Source: Streptomyces gardneri
GTDB taxonomy: Bacteria > Actinomycetota > Actinomycetes > Streptomycetales > Streptomycetaceae
Direction: 5' to 3'
Assembly: GCF_006539185.1 (NCBI RefSeq)
Contig: NZ_BJMN01000042.1
Location: 33,568 to 97,567 of the forward strand
Length of the DNA stretch: 64,000 nt
The notes beneath the pieces were generated by a model. It did no database searches and was not told where the DNA came from. It saw nothing but the letters and a program-made list of their open reading frames with translations. The translations under genes and the position numbers were made by a program. Below are positions 8,384 through 17,247 of this stretch, piece by piece; the stretch's first letter is position 1; the number at the start of each line of letters is the position of its first letter.

Positions 8384-8409
8384 CAATGGTCAAGAAGTGT
8401 TGACCATTG
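8384..8409. promoter_or_regulatory. Inverted repeat upstream of the ArsR-type gene
   Basis: CAATGGTCAA and TTGACCATTG are perfect 10-bp arms with a 6-nt spacer, ending 5 bp before the start codon at 8415. Placed over the expected promoter and initiation region, it is a likely autorepression operator for the HTH gene and the downstream MFS gene. Confidence 0.7.
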
Positions 8410-8414
8410 GGGTC

Positions 8415-8954
8415 ATGGCAACCGATGATCTTCCCGAGGCGTTCCACGTCACCACGGACGAGCAGCTACGCGCCGTCTCCAATCTCACGCGCCACCGGAT
8501 CATGGCCGTGCTCCGCTTCGAGCCTGCGACGATCACGCAGATCGCCGAGCGGATCGGCCTCGCGAAGGGGAGCTCCAGCTACCACGTACGGCTGCTCGAA
8601 CGGGCCGGCCTGGTGAAGGTGGTGCGCACGCGGAAGGTCCGGGGAGTCACCGAGCGGTACTACGCCATGGCTGCACGGTCGATCGTGCTGCCGGACCCCG
8701 GCGAGGGAGGCCCGGATGTGCTGATGCGGCACGCGGTGGCGGACCTGGAGGCGTCGCCGGCCGATGGCGAGCGGCACGTGGGGATGGCGCATCTGCGGCT
8801 CACCGACGAGCAGTTCGCGGAGCTGGGAGCGCGGCTGCAGGCGCTGGCGAAGGAGTACCGCGAGCTGTCCGATCCGTCGCTGCCGGACACGTCACTCGTC
8901 TTCGCACTGTTCCACCCCGCATCGAGCAAGCAGACCGAAGGAGACGCCAAGTGA
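8415..8954 (+). CDS. ArsR-type winged-helix transcriptional regulator
   Basis: 179 residues. Residues about 10-80 form the winged helix (AVSNLTRHRIMAVLRFEPATITQIAERIGLAKGSSSYHVRLLERAGLVKVV), then RGVTERYYAMAARSI, and a helical C-terminal region that probably dimerises. No metal-binding cysteines are visible, so a small-molecule or multidrug signal is more likely than a metal. The start is the ATG 5 bp after the inverted repeat. The stop overlaps the GTG of an MFS transporter, so this is a regulator-efflux operon under likely autorepression. Confidence 0.85.
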   Translation: MATDDLPEAFHVTTDEQLRAVSNLTRHRIMAVLRFEPATITQIAERIGLAKGSSSYHVRLLERAGLVKVVRTRKVRGVTERYYAMAARSIVLPDPGEGGPDVLMRHAVADLEASPADGERHVGMAHLRLTDEQFAELGARLQALAKEYRELSDPSLPDTSLVFALFHPASSKQTEGDAK

Positions 8955-10237
8955 CCTCAAATGTTCAGAAGTTGCCGACCGGGTTCGGACGGCTGTGGAC
9001 CGCCCAGACGATGTCCTCGCTCGGTGACGGGGTGAGGCATGCCGCGCTGCCGCTGCTCGCGCTGACGCTGACGCGGGACCCGATGGCGCTCGCCGTCGTC
9101 ACGGCCGCCGGAACGCTGCCGTGGCTGCTCTTCGGGATCCTCGGCGGTGCGCTGGTGGACCGCTGGGACCGCCGGCGCACGATGTGGGTCACCGACGCGG
9201 CACGCGCGGCGCTGCTCGCGATACCGGCGGCAGCCGCCGCGCTCGACATGCTGAGCATTCCCCTGCTCGCGGCCGTCGCCTTCCTCCTCGGCCTCGGCGG
9301 ACTCTTCTTCGACACGGCCGCCACGGCCTATCTGCCGGACCTGCTCGGCCGCGACCCCGCGCTCCTGGAGCGCGCCAACTCCCGCCTGCGCGGCACCCAG
9401 ACCGCCGCGTCCGGCTTCGCCGGACCCCCCGCCGGCAGTGCCCTGCTCGCGCTCGGCCGGGCCGTTCCGCTGCTCGCCGACGCGGTGTCGTTCGCGGTCT
9501 CCGCACTGCTCGTACGGTCGCTGCCCGCCGTACCCCGGCCCGTACCACAGGCCCGTGAGTCGCTGCTGCGGCAGGCTCGGGCCGGCGCCTCGTACGTCTT
9601 CCGGGACCGGCTGCTGCTCGGGCTGGCGCTGCGTCCGGCGGTCGGGAACATCGCCTTCGTCGCCATGGAGACCGTCCTCGCGCTCTTCGCCCACGACCGG
9701 CTCGGCATCGGCACCTTCGGCTTCGGCCTGCTCCTCACGGCGGAGGCCACCGGCGGTCTGCTCGGCGCGGGCATCGCCTCCTTCCTCGGCCGGAAACTCG
9801 GCACCGGCGCCGCGCTCACCTGCACGGCCGCAGTCGAGGGACTCGCCATCCTGGGCCTTGCCGCCGCCCCGAACCCGTACGTCGCCGGCCTCGCCCTCGC
9901 CTTCTGCGGAGCGGGCGTGGGTGCCACGATGGTGCTCGCCCCCTCCCTCCGGCAGACGGTCGTCCCCGCCCACCTGATGGGCCGGGTCGCCTCCACCTCC
10001 CGCATGCTCGGCATGTGCGCCGCCCCGTTCGGCGCCTTCCTCGGCGGCTGGCTGGCCACGGCGTACGACGTACGCACCCCGCTCTACGCAGCCGCCGGTC
10101 TCCTCCTCACCATGACCGCCGTCACCGCGACCATGACCAGCAACCGCCGGGTCGAGGCGGCGCTGCGTGCCGCCGCCTCCGCCGGTGATCCGGATCAGCC
10201 GGAACCCTCGGATCCCGTTCAGGCGGGTGCCGTCTAG
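8951..10237 (+). CDS. MFS transporter (drug-efflux type)
   Basis: 428 residues, GTG start within a GTGA overlap with the ArsR-type gene. About 12 transmembrane helices; GRLWTAQTMSSLGDGVRHAALPLLA at the N-terminus and the DRWDRRRTMWVTDAARA loop after helix 2 match the MFS_3/enterobactin-exporter-like group common in Streptomyces. It probably exports an antibiotic or other toxic compound that also induces the paired repressor. The substrate cannot be inferred. Confidence 0.87.
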   Translation: MTSNVQKLPTGFGRLWTAQTMSSLGDGVRHAALPLLALTLTRDPMALAVVTAAGTLPWLLFGILGGALVDRWDRRRTMWVTDAARAALLAIPAAAAALDMLSIPLLAAVAFLLGLGGLFFDTAATAYLPDLLGRDPALLERANSRLRGTQTAASGFAGPPAGSALLALGRAVPLLADAVSFAVSALLVRSLPAVPRPVPQARESLLRQARAGASYVFRDRLLLGLALRPAVGNIAFVAMETVLALFAHDRLGIGTFGFGLLLTAEATGGLLGAGIASFLGRKLGTGAALTCTAAVEGLAILGLAAAPNPYVAGLALAFCGAGVGATMVLAPSLRQTVVPAHLMGRVASTSRMLGMCAAPFGAFLGGWLATAYDVRTPLYAAAGLLLTMTAVTATMTSNRRVEAALRAAASAGDPDQPEPSDPVQAGAV

Positions 10238-10327
10238 GCTCCACGACCGGTCCGGATCCTCGGCCGGCGACAAGCCGTGGGTGAGCGTCGTGAGAAGCCC
10301 GTCCCGAAGGGCCCGGCTCGTCGAGGG

Positions 10328-10358
10328 TTGCGGTTGTCGCAGCGGCAGCTTCTACCGT
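10328..10358 (+). promoter_or_regulatory. Candidate MerR-type promoter of the TipA-like gene
   Basis: TTGCGG (10328-10333) and TACCGT (10353-10358) are spaced by 19 nt, the overlong spacer at which MerR-family activators act. The dyad inside the spacer is weak, so this is only a candidate. Confidence 0.4.
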
Positions 10359-10412
10359 CCTGAACAGAGCCGGAAAGACCGGCCCGGTGAGGCGATCGTG
10401 AGGGAGACGGCG

Positions 10413-11174
10413 ATGGGATGGCCGATTGCGGAGGTCGCGCGCATGTCGGGCGTGACCGCCCGGACCCTGCGGCACTACGACGAGATCGGCCTGCTGCCGC
10501 CGGCCGGAATCGGGGCCAACGGCCACCGCTACTACGAGGAGCACCAGCTGCTGCGGTTGCAGCAGATCCTCGTACTGCGGGCGCTGGGCGTGGGACTTCC
10601 CGAGGTCGGTCGGATCCTGGCCGAGGAGATCGACGAGGTGGACGCCCTGCGGGGGCACCACCGCAGGCTGCTCGCCGAGCGTGACCGGCTCGAAGCCCTG
10701 GCCGGCACCGTCGCCCGCACGATCGCCGAACTGGAGCAGTCCAGGAAGGACGGCACGCCCATGACCGCCATCAACCGACCGGAGAACCTGTTCGAGGGCA
10801 TCCGGCCCTCGCAATACCAGGAGAGCCTGCGTGACTTCCCCGGGCATGCCGAGGAAGTCGCCCGAAGGGTCGCGGCGATGACCCCGCAGGACGTCGAGGC
10901 CGGGCAGCGTGAGCGCACGACACAGATGATCCTGCTGGCCGAGCTGATGGCCGCAGGCCATCCGGCCGACGCCGAGCCCGTCCAGGCGCGGATCGACGCC
11001 CAGTACCGGGCCTTGAGCGAACTGCGACCCGTGTCCGCCGAGGAGTACCGCGCCATCGGACGCTCCTGCGTGGACAACGAGGCCTGGCGTGCGGCGTACG
11101 AGACGATCGCGCCCGGCCTGGCCGCGTACCAGCGGGACGCCATCGAGGCGTACGTCACCCACCGGCTCGGCTGA
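10413..11174 (+). CDS. MerR-family regulator with TipAS-like drug-binding domain
   Basis: 253 residues. Residues 1-70 are the MerR winged helix (WPIAEVARMSGVTARTLRHYDEIGLLPPA...GHRYYEEHQLLRLQQILVLRALG), then a long dimerisation helix to about 115. Residues about 125-250 resemble the TipAS antibiotic-binding domain (LFEGIRPSQYQESLRDF, then DNEAWRAAYETIAPGLAAYQRDAI). TipA-like proteins bind thiopeptides or other drugs and activate their own promoter. The ATG at 10413 follows GAGGGAGA. An upstream in-frame extension is rejected because it overlaps the MFS gene. Confidence 0.87.
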   Translation: MGWPIAEVARMSGVTARTLRHYDEIGLLPPAGIGANGHRYYEEHQLLRLQQILVLRALGVGLPEVGRILAEEIDEVDALRGHHRRLLAERDRLEALAGTVARTIAELEQSRKDGTPMTAINRPENLFEGIRPSQYQESLRDFPGHAEEVARRVAAMTPQDVEAGQRERTTQMILLAELMAAGHPADAEPVQARIDAQYRALSELRPVSAEEYRAIGRSCVDNEAWRAAYETIAPGLAAYQRDAIEAYVTHRLG

Positions 11175-11344
11175 CCCAAGACCGGGCCGGCCACGGGAAA
11201 CCCTCCCCTTCACGCCGCTCCGGCAGGCTCACCTCGCCCGGCTTCACGGAGGCCGAGCGAGGTGCTCCCCGCTCCATGAAGCACTCGCCGGCAGGGCGTC
11301 GATCGGTCATGCCCCGGCCCTCGCGCACGCTCTACCCTTGGTCC

Positions 11345-11896
11345 ATGCCCGACGACCTTGGCCGATTCCTCGCCGCCGGGCCCCGCGTGGGCCTGCGTCC
11401 TTTCTCGCCCGACGACGCCGAGGAGTTCACCGCCCGCGCCCGCGAGAGCCGGGAACTCCACCGGCCCTGGCTGTTCCCGCCGTGCACCCCCGAGGCGTAC
11501 GCCGCCTACGCGGGCGTGCTCATCGAGGACCCGGCGCGCGCCGGATTCCTGGTCTGCGAGCACGCCGAAGGGGCGGACGGCGGGCGGATCGCCGGCTTCG
11601 TCAACATCAACAACATCGTCCGCGGCGCCTTCCGCAGCGGCGCCCTCGGCTACGGAGCCTTCGCACACGCCGCCGGCCGCGGACTGCTCACCGAGGCGCT
11701 CGGACTGCTCCTGGCGTACGCCTTCGGCCCCCTGGAACTGCACCGACTCGAGGCGAACATCCAGCCCGGCAACACCGCCTCCCGGGCGCTCGTCCGCCGC
11801 GCCGGCTTCCGCCTGGAGGGCTTCTCACCCGCGATGCTGTTCATCGACGGCGCCTGGCGGGACCACGAGCGCTGGGCGGTCACCGTCCCGTCATAG
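11345..11896 (+). CDS. GNAT-family N-acetyltransferase (RimJ/RimL-like)
   Basis: 183 residues. The RimJ/RimL-type fold is apparent: VGLRPFSPDDAEEFTARARESRELHRPWLFPP at the start, IAGFVNINNIVRGAF in the central sheet, the acetyl-CoA loop AHAAGRGLLTEAL, and LEANIQPGNTASRALVRRAGFRLEG near the end. It probably acetylates a protein N-terminus or a small amine. The ATG lies 6 nt after TACCCT (11333-11338) with no ribosome-binding site, so the gene is likely leaderless. A longer frame from 11276 is less supported. Confidence 0.87.
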   Translation: MPDDLGRFLAAGPRVGLRPFSPDDAEEFTARARESRELHRPWLFPPCTPEAYAAYAGVLIEDPARAGFLVCEHAEGADGGRIAGFVNINNIVRGAFRSGALGYGAFAHAAGRGLLTEALGLLLAYAFGPLELHRLEANIQPGNTASRALVRRAGFRLEGFSPAMLFIDGAWRDHERWAVTVPS

Positions 11897-11944
11897 GCGA
11901 GCGAACCCCTGGTCAGGACGGGCCCCGGCGTGTTCCATGGGTGG

Positions 11945-13903
11945 ATGACGACCGTACGACGTGCCGTACTGACGCTGCCCGCGGCCCCGTTGGGCCCGGA
12001 CAGCCCCCTGCCCGCCCTGCGGACCCATCACGGGACCCACGCGGTCGACGAACAGACCCTCGCGGAACTCCCGCGCGACATGGCCCGGGGAATCGGACGC
12101 GCACCCCTGCGCAGCCTGCTCCCCGCCCCCGTGCGAGACGGATACGGGCGCGAACGCACCCCCACCGACCTCGACGCGATCGTGATCGAGAACGACCGGC
12201 TCCGGGCCACCGTGCTCCCGGGCCTCGGCGGCCGCGTCCACTCCCTGCACCACAAGGCCACGGGACGCGAACTCCTCTACCGCAACCCGGTGTTCCAGCC
12301 GGCGGCCTTCGCCCTCAACGGCGCCTGGTTCTCCGGCGGCATCGAGTGGAACATCGGCGCCACCGGCCACACCACCCTCTCCTGCTCACCCCTGCACGCG
12401 GCGGTCGTCCGCGCGCCCGACGGCGGTGACATGCTCCGGCTGTGGGAGTGGGAGCGCCTGCGGGACCTGCCCTTCCAGGTCGACCTCTGGCTCCCGGAGG
12501 GCTCCGACTTCCTCCATGTCGGCGTCCGCGTCCGCAACCCCCACGAGCGGCCCGCCCCCGTCTACTGGTGGTCCAACACCGCCGTACCGGAGGACCGTCG
12601 CGTCATCGCGCCCGCCGACGCGGCCTGGCACCACGGCTACGACCGCGGGCTGCGCCGCCTGCCCTTCCCCGTCGCCGAGGACGGTGACGGCACCGACCGC
12701 TCGTACCCGCTGAACGGCGACCACGCCGCCGACTGGTTCTACGACCTGCCCGACGGCCGGCGCCGCTGGATCGCCGCCCTCGACGCCGACGGCGCCGGCC
12801 TCGTCCAGACCTCCACCGACCCGCTGCGCGGCCGCAAGCTCTTCCTGTGGGGCCGGGAGCGCGGCGGCCGGCGCTGGCAGGAGTGGCTCACCGAGCCCGG
12901 CACCCCCGGCTACGCCGAGATCCAGGCCGGCCTCGCCCGCACCCAGCTGGAGCACCTGGAGCTCCCCGCCGGCGGGGAGTTCAGCTGGCTGGAGGCGTAC
13001 GGACCGCTCGCCGCCGATCCCGCCGCGGCGCTCGGCGACGACTGGGACGCGGCCCGGGCGGCCGTCGAGAGCAGCCTCGCAGGAGCGCTGCCGCGTGCCG
13101 GGGTCGACGCGGCGTACACGGCCTGGCGCGAGCAGGCGGCCGAGTCCGAACCCGAAACCGTCCTCGCCGTCGGCTCCGGCTGGGGAGCCCTCGAAGTCCT
13201 GCGCGGACACTACGAGTTGCCCGGCACCCCTTTCCCCGAGTCGACGCTCGGACCCGAGCAGGAACCCTGGCGCGAACTGCTCGACACCGGAGTCCTGCCG
13301 GCCCCCGAGAAGGGAGCCGTGCCCGGCGCGCCGCTGGTCTCGGCGCCCTGGCGGGACATGCTGGAGACCGCCCCGGCCGACCCCTCCACCGAGTACCACC
13401 TCGGCATCGCCCAGTGGCACGCCGGAGACCGTGCCCAGGCGGTACGGAGCTGGGAACGCGGACTGGGCGAGGCTGCCGCACGCTGGCCGTTGCTCTACTG
13501 CCTGGCCGTCGCCGACCGCGAGGACGGACACCCGGCGCGCGCCGCCGAACGGTTCGCCGAGGCCTTCACCGACCACGCCGACCGGGCCGTCGAGGACGAG
13601 GCGGTGGCCGCCGCCCTCGGCCGCGAGACGGTCACCGCGCTGCTCGCCGCCGGACGTACCGGCCGGGCGCGCGAGGTGTGGGCGCTGCTGCCGGAAGAGG
13701 CCCGGGGGAGGGGCGCCTTCCGACTCCTGGAGGCGCGGCTGCTCCTCGCGGAGGGCAGGACGGACGAGGCCCGCGCCGTCTTCGACGCGGGCTTCGAGGT
13801 CGCGGACCTGCGCGAGGGCGCCGAGATCCTCGGCGAGGTCTGGGCGCGGCTCACCGACGAACCACTCCCGTACGCCTACGAGTTCAGGATGCGGCCGAGC
13901 TGA
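11945..13903 (+). CDS. DUF5107-domain protein with C-terminal TPR-like repeats
   Basis: 652 residues. Residues about 75-380 match DUF5107 (IVIENDRLRATVLPGLGGRVHSLHHKATGRELLYRNPVFQP, IEWNIGATGHTT, PVYWWSNTAVPE), which has the beta-sandwich look of galactose-mutarotase-type sugar-binding folds. Residues about 480-640 are Ala-rich helical hairpins with TPR spacing (STEYHLGIAQWHAGDRAQAVRSWERGL). No signal peptide is seen. Family members often sit in glycoside-utilisation loci, but no such partner lies here. The ATG at 11945 is preferred to one 15 bp earlier; the start is not certain. Confidence 0.78.
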   Translation: MTTVRRAVLTLPAAPLGPDSPLPALRTHHGTHAVDEQTLAELPRDMARGIGRAPLRSLLPAPVRDGYGRERTPTDLDAIVIENDRLRATVLPGLGGRVHSLHHKATGRELLYRNPVFQPAAFALNGAWFSGGIEWNIGATGHTTLSCSPLHAAVVRAPDGGDMLRLWEWERLRDLPFQVDLWLPEGSDFLHVGVRVRNPHERPAPVYWWSNTAVPEDRRVIAPADAAWHHGYDRGLRRLPFPVAEDGDGTDRSYPLNGDHAADWFYDLPDGRRRWIAALDADGAGLVQTSTDPLRGRKLFLWGRERGGRRWQEWLTEPGTPGYAEIQAGLARTQLEHLELPAGGEFSWLEAYGPLAADPAAALGDDWDAARAAVESSLAGALPRAGVDAAYTAWREQAAESEPETVLAVGSGWGALEVLRGHYELPGTPFPESTLGPEQEPWRELLDTGVLPAPEKGAVPGAPLVSAPWRDMLETAPADPSTEYHLGIAQWHAGDRAQAVRSWERGLGEAAARWPLLYCLAVADREDGHPARAAERFAEAFTDHADRAVEDEAVAAALGRETVTALLAAGRTGRAREVWALLPEEARGRGAFRLLEARLLLAEGRTDEARAVFDAGFEVADLREGAEILGEVWARLTDEPLPYAYEFRMRPS

Positions 13904-13993
13904 CCTTCGTAGTTCTCGTGGCGGGGTCCGGCAGGCCCCCGCCGGTGATGTCGGTGGTGGCGGTGGTGGCGGTGAAGGGACGGGGGTCCGGAA

Positions 13994-14236
13994 GTGGCAG
14001 CCTGGGCGACGGCCGAGTGCCGGTGCGGACATCCGCGCTTCCGCCATGCAGAGCCGCGGTTCTCGGGCAGCTGCGGCGCCTGCCTCTGTGAAGCGTTCGT
14101 CCTGCCACCACCGGAGCCGGGCTTCCTGGCCCCGAGCCGGCGCGGCCCGAGCCGGACCGCACGCCGCATCCGAGCTGTCCGCTCCAGGACCCGGACTGCC
14201 TCGGGTTCCATGACTCCCTGTACTGACCTGCCGTAA
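13994..14236 (+). CDS. Small cysteine-rich hypothetical protein
   Basis: 80 residues starting with GTG. It contains C9-x-C11-G-H13 with H18 further on, then C27-x2-C30-x-C32, a spacing that could hold one zinc ion. The rest is basic (SRRGPSRTARRIRAVRSR). No family is recognised. Third codon positions are G/C rich and no longer frame competes on either strand, so it may be genuine. It lies between a DUF5107 gene and a convergent methyltransferase with only 14 bp to the latter. Confidence 0.5.
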   Translation: MAAWATAECRCGHPRFRHAEPRFSGSCGACLCEAFVLPPPEPGFLAPSRRGPSRTARRIRAVRSRTRTASGSMTPCTDLP

Positions 14237-14250
14237 AGGGCCCGCGGCGG

Positions 14251-15087
14251 TCAGGACACCCGGCACACGATCTCGCCGTGCGGGACCATGAACCAGGCGT
14301 CCTCCTGCTCGCCCCACTCCCGCCAGGCCTCCGCGATCGCCGTCAGCTCGGCGTCGGTCGCGTGGCCGCCCTTCACGGCCAGCTCGGCGTAGACGGAGGC
14401 GGTCGTCCGGTCCGCCCACAGGCCGCTCCACCAGGCGCGCTCCTCGGGGCCGGCGTAGCACCAGGTGCCCGCGGTCGTCGCGATGTCGGTGAAGCCCGCC
14501 TCCCGCGCCCAGGAGAACAGGCGCCGCCCGGCGTCCGGTTCGCCGCCGTTCGCCCGTGCAACCCGGTGGTACAGGTCCAACCACCCGTCCAATGCTGGGC
14601 GTTCGGGGAACCAGGCGAAGGCTCCGTAGTCGCTGTCGCGGGCCGCGACGACTCCGCCGGGCCTGCACACCCGCCGCATCTCGCGCAGGGCCTGGACGGG
14701 GTCGCCGACGTGCTGCAGCACCTGGTGGGCGTGGACGACGTCGAAGGAGTCGTCGGGGAAGTCCAGGGCGTGGACGTCCGCCACGGCGAACTCGACGTTC
14801 TCCAGGCCGCGTTCGGTGGCGACCACGCGGGCCTTGTCCAGGACGTCCTCCGCGGCGTCGACGGCGGTCACCCGGCCGGGCGCCACCAGCGCGGCCAGAT
14901 CGGCCGTGATCGTGCCCGGGCCGCAGCCCACGTCCAGGACGTCCAGCCCCGCCCGCAGCTCCGGCAGCAGGTAGGCGGCGGAGTTGGCGGCGGTCCGCCA
15001 ACTGTGCGAACGCAGGACGGACTCGTGGTGCCCGTGGGTGTAGACGGCGGTCTCGTGGGCCGCGGACGGGGCGGAGGCATGCGTCAT
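14251..15087 (-). CDS. Class I SAM-dependent methyltransferase
   Basis: 278 residues. Motif I is VLDVGCGPGTITADL, motif II ends VTAVDAAEDVL, and the post-motif region has VADVHALDFPDDSFDVVHAHQVLQHVGDP, as in UbiE/COQ5-like enzymes. A WFPERPALDGWLDLY segment follows. It transfers methyl groups to a small molecule that cannot be named. The ATG at 15087 follows GAGGGAG at good distance; a longer frame to 15132 lacks such a site. It is followed, convergently, by the small Cys-rich gene. Confidence 0.87.
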   Translation of the reverse strand: MTHASAPSAAHETAVYTHGHHESVLRSHSWRTAANSAAYLLPELRAGLDVLDVGCGPGTITADLAALVAPGRVTAVDAAEDVLDKARVVATERGLENVEFAVADVHALDFPDDSFDVVHAHQVLQHVGDPVQALREMRRVCRPGGVVAARDSDYGAFAWFPERPALDGWLDLYHRVARANGGEPDAGRRLFSWAREAGFTDIATTAGTWCYAGPEERAWWSGLWADRTTASVYAELAVKGGHATDAELTAIAEAWREWGEQEDAWFMVPHGEIVCRVS

Positions 15088-15177
15088 GGAAGCGACTCCC
15101 TCGGTGTGGGTGCGTTCCTTCACCGTACGCACTCACGCCGCATTGTGAGACCCGCGTCTTGGGATATGGACAGCGGT

Positions 15178-15828
15178 TCAGTCGAACAGCTCCCGCCGGT
15201 AACGGAGTTCCTCCAGTTCCCTGCCGCCCGTGACGTCGTGTACGGCCCTGCCGTCCGGCCGCCAGCCCGCCGCCTCGTAGAAGCGGCGACCCCGTGTGTT
15301 GTCGGTGAACACCCACAGCACGGCGGTCCGGAAACCGGCCGTCACGAGCACCTCGGTGGACGCGGCGAGCAGCGACCGCCCGACGCCCGTGCCCCACACC
15401 TCCGGCAGGGCGTACAGCGCCGCCAGTTCGGCGGTGGTGGTGGGATCGAGCGCGTCGGTCCCGTCGGTCCCGTCGGTCCCGTCGGTCCCGTCGGTCCCGT
15501 CGGTCCCGTCGGGACCGTGGGATGCGTGGGAGGAGCCGGACTCCTCGGACTCCTCGGGCTCCTCGCCCGGCCAGGCCCTGAGACAGGAGAAGGCCACCAC
15601 CCGCCCGTCGGCTTCCGTCGCCAGGAGCACCGTGGGCCGGTCGGGCGCCGTCAGACGGTCGCGCCACACGGCGGCCCGCTCCTCAGGGTCCAGGGAGTCC
15701 AGGTACGGCCCCGGGAGCAGGTCGCGGTAGGCGGCCTGCCAGGAGCGGACGTGTACGCCGGCGAGTGCCGCCGCGTCCTCGGGAGTCGCCTCGCGTATCG
15801 ATGTCGTCGTACCGCTCGATGTCGTCAT
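15178..15828 (-). CDS. GNAT acetyltransferase with an in-frame (GTD)n repeat loop
   Basis: 216 residues. The GNAT core is clear: IREATPEDAAALAGVHVRSW, VVAFSCLRAW, LYALPEVWGTGVGRSLL (acetyl-CoA P-loop) and VFTDNTRGRRFYEAAGW. Between the third and fourth strands sits an inserted acidic loop of Glu/Ser-rich residues followed by about seven Gly-Thr-Asp triplets, encoded by a 9-bp tandem repeat at 15454-15516. The loop is on the surface side of the fold, so enzyme activity is probably kept. Repeat-number change would alter length without breaking the frame. Substrate unknown. Confidence 0.87.
   Translation of the reverse strand: MTTSSGTTTSIREATPEDAAALAGVHVRSWQAAYRDLLPGPYLDSLDPEERAAVWRDRLTAPDRPTVLLATEADGRVVAFSCLRAWPGEEPEESEESGSSHASHGPDGTDGTDGTDGTDGTDGTDALDPTTTAELAALYALPEVWGTGVGRSLLAASTEVLVTAGFRTAVLWVFTDNTRGRRFYEAAGWRPDGRAVHDVTGGRELEELRYRRELFD
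15454..15516. repeat. 9-bp tandem repeat inside the GNAT gene
   Basis: Six perfect copies of GTCGGTCCC (15454-15507) plus one diverged copy. On the coding strand they read as Gly-Thr-Asp triplets. The perfect identity of the copies suggests recent slippage. Confidence 0.9.
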
Positions 15829-16002
15829 GCCGCATTCTCGGTCGCGGAGGCCGTGTGCCGCGCCGTGTTTACGGCACCCCGGCCCGACCTGACGGATCCG
15901 TGTGTGACAGCACCATGAACGGACCGTTCCGCCCCCCTCCCCGCCTCTAGGATCGGCCCGCCGCCGCCTGGTGGCGCACCCGCCCACGTGCCGAGGAGTC
16001 CC

Positions 16003-17247
16003 GTGCCGTCGTACCCGCCCGCGCCCGACCGCCGCTCCCTGCTGAAGCTGCTCGCGGCGGCCCCCGCGGCGTCCGCCCTCGGCGGGCTCGCCGCCACCGC
16101 GCCCGCGCACGCGGTGCCCGCGCAGACGGCACGCGCGTCCGGCGCCGTAGCGTCCGGCGCTGTAGCGTCCGGCATCGTGAAGTCTCTCCCTTCCGAGTGG
16201 TTCACCGTCCGGGGCACCAATGCCGAGGCGCGGTTCGACTCCTTCGCGGACACCGGTCTCCTCACCCCCGCCGACCGCTTCTTCGTCCGCAACCACACCT
16301 CCACCCCCGTCCTCGACGCCTCCGACTGGCGCCTCACGCTCTGGGGCGACGGACTCCACGGCCGCAGCCCCGTCCACTTCACCTACGGACAGCTGCGCGA
16401 CCTGCCCTCCGTCACCCGAACGGCCCTGATCGAGTGCGCCGGAAACGGCCGCAGTCTCTACACGAGCCAGCAGGGCGAGCCCGTCACGGGCACCTCCTGG
16501 ACCCTCGGCGCCGTCGGAGCGGCCCGCTGGCGCGGTGTCCGCCTCTCCGACGTGCTGCGACGCGCCGGGATCGCCCACGACGCCGTCGCCCTCCAGCCGC
16601 GCGGCCTCGACGACCCGTACGTCTCCGGCGGCGTCGACTACGGCCGGGTCCGCCGCCCGCTGCCGGTCGCCAAGGCCTTCGACGACGTCATCCTCGCGTA
16701 CGAGATGAACGGCGAACCGCTGCCGTACGACCACGGCCACCCGGTCCGGCTCGTCGTGCCCTCCTGGGTCGGCATCGCCTCGATCAAGTGGCTCGGCGAC
16801 ATCGAGGTCTCCGCCCGCCCGCTGACCTCGCCCTGGTCCACGGACTGGTACCGCCTCTTCGGCCCCGCACACCCGTCCGGCGGCAGCGACCCCATCACCG
16901 TCCAGACGATCAAGTCCGCGTACGAACTCCCCTTCGGCGCCACCCTGGAGGCCGACCGCGTCCACCGGCTCACCGGGCGCGCCTGGTCCGCCCACGCGCC
17001 CGTCCGCTCGGTGGAGGTCTCCACCGACGGCGGGACCCACTGGCGGCGGGCCCGGCTCCTCGACACCCCGAGGCGGGACGGCTGGGTCCGCTGGACCGTG
17101 CCGTGGCGCCCCCACCGCACCGGGCCGGTCACCCTGCTGTCCCGTACGACCGACGCCGCCGGCAACACCCAGCCCGAGCGGGCCGTCCACAACACCCAGG
17201 GCTATCTCTTCGGTGCGGTCGTACGCCACCCGGTCACCGTCGCCTGA
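16003..17247 (+). CDS. Tat-exported sulfite oxidase-family molybdopterin oxidoreductase
   Basis: 414 residues. The GTG at 16003 follows GAGGAG by 4 nt. Residues 1-37 are a twin-arginine signal (DRRSLLKLLAAAPAASALGG...AHA), followed by a short ASGAVASGAVASG linker. The oxidoreductase domain has FFVRNHTSTP, the molybdenum ligand Cys145 in IECAGNGR, and YEMNGEPLPYDHGHPVRLVVPSWVGIASIKWL. The last third is the Mo-co dimerisation domain (SVEVSTDGGTHWRRARL). It should oxidise sulfite or a related substrate outside the membrane; no heme domain or cytochrome partner is adjacent. A TAGGAT box lies at 15948-15953. Confidence 0.9.
   Translation: MPSYPPAPDRRSLLKLLAAAPAASALGGLAATAPAHAVPAQTARASGAVASGAVASGIVKSLPSEWFTVRGTNAEARFDSFADTGLLTPADRFFVRNHTSTPVLDASDWRLTLWGDGLHGRSPVHFTYGQLRDLPSVTRTALIECAGNGRSLYTSQQGEPVTGTSWTLGAVGAARWRGVRLSDVLRRAGIAHDAVALQPRGLDDPYVSGGVDYGRVRRPLPVAKAFDDVILAYEMNGEPLPYDHGHPVRLVVPSWVGIASIKWLGDIEVSARPLTSPWSTDWYRLFGPAHPSGGSDPITVQTIKSAYELPFGATLEADRVHRLTGRAWSAHAPVRSVEVSTDGGTHWRRARLLDTPRRDGWVRWTVPWRPHRTGPVTLLSRTTDAAGNTQPERAVHNTQGYLFGAVVRHPVTVA

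Noticed and set aside
12386..14250. Very long minus-strand open frame across the DUF5107 and methyltransferase region
   Set aside because: High-GC DNA is nearly stop-free in the antisense frames. The DUF5107 gene on the plus strand has recognisable domains and codon bias.
15454..15516. Tandem repeat considered as a CRISPR array
   Set aside because: Units are 9 bp with no spacers and lie inside a coding frame.
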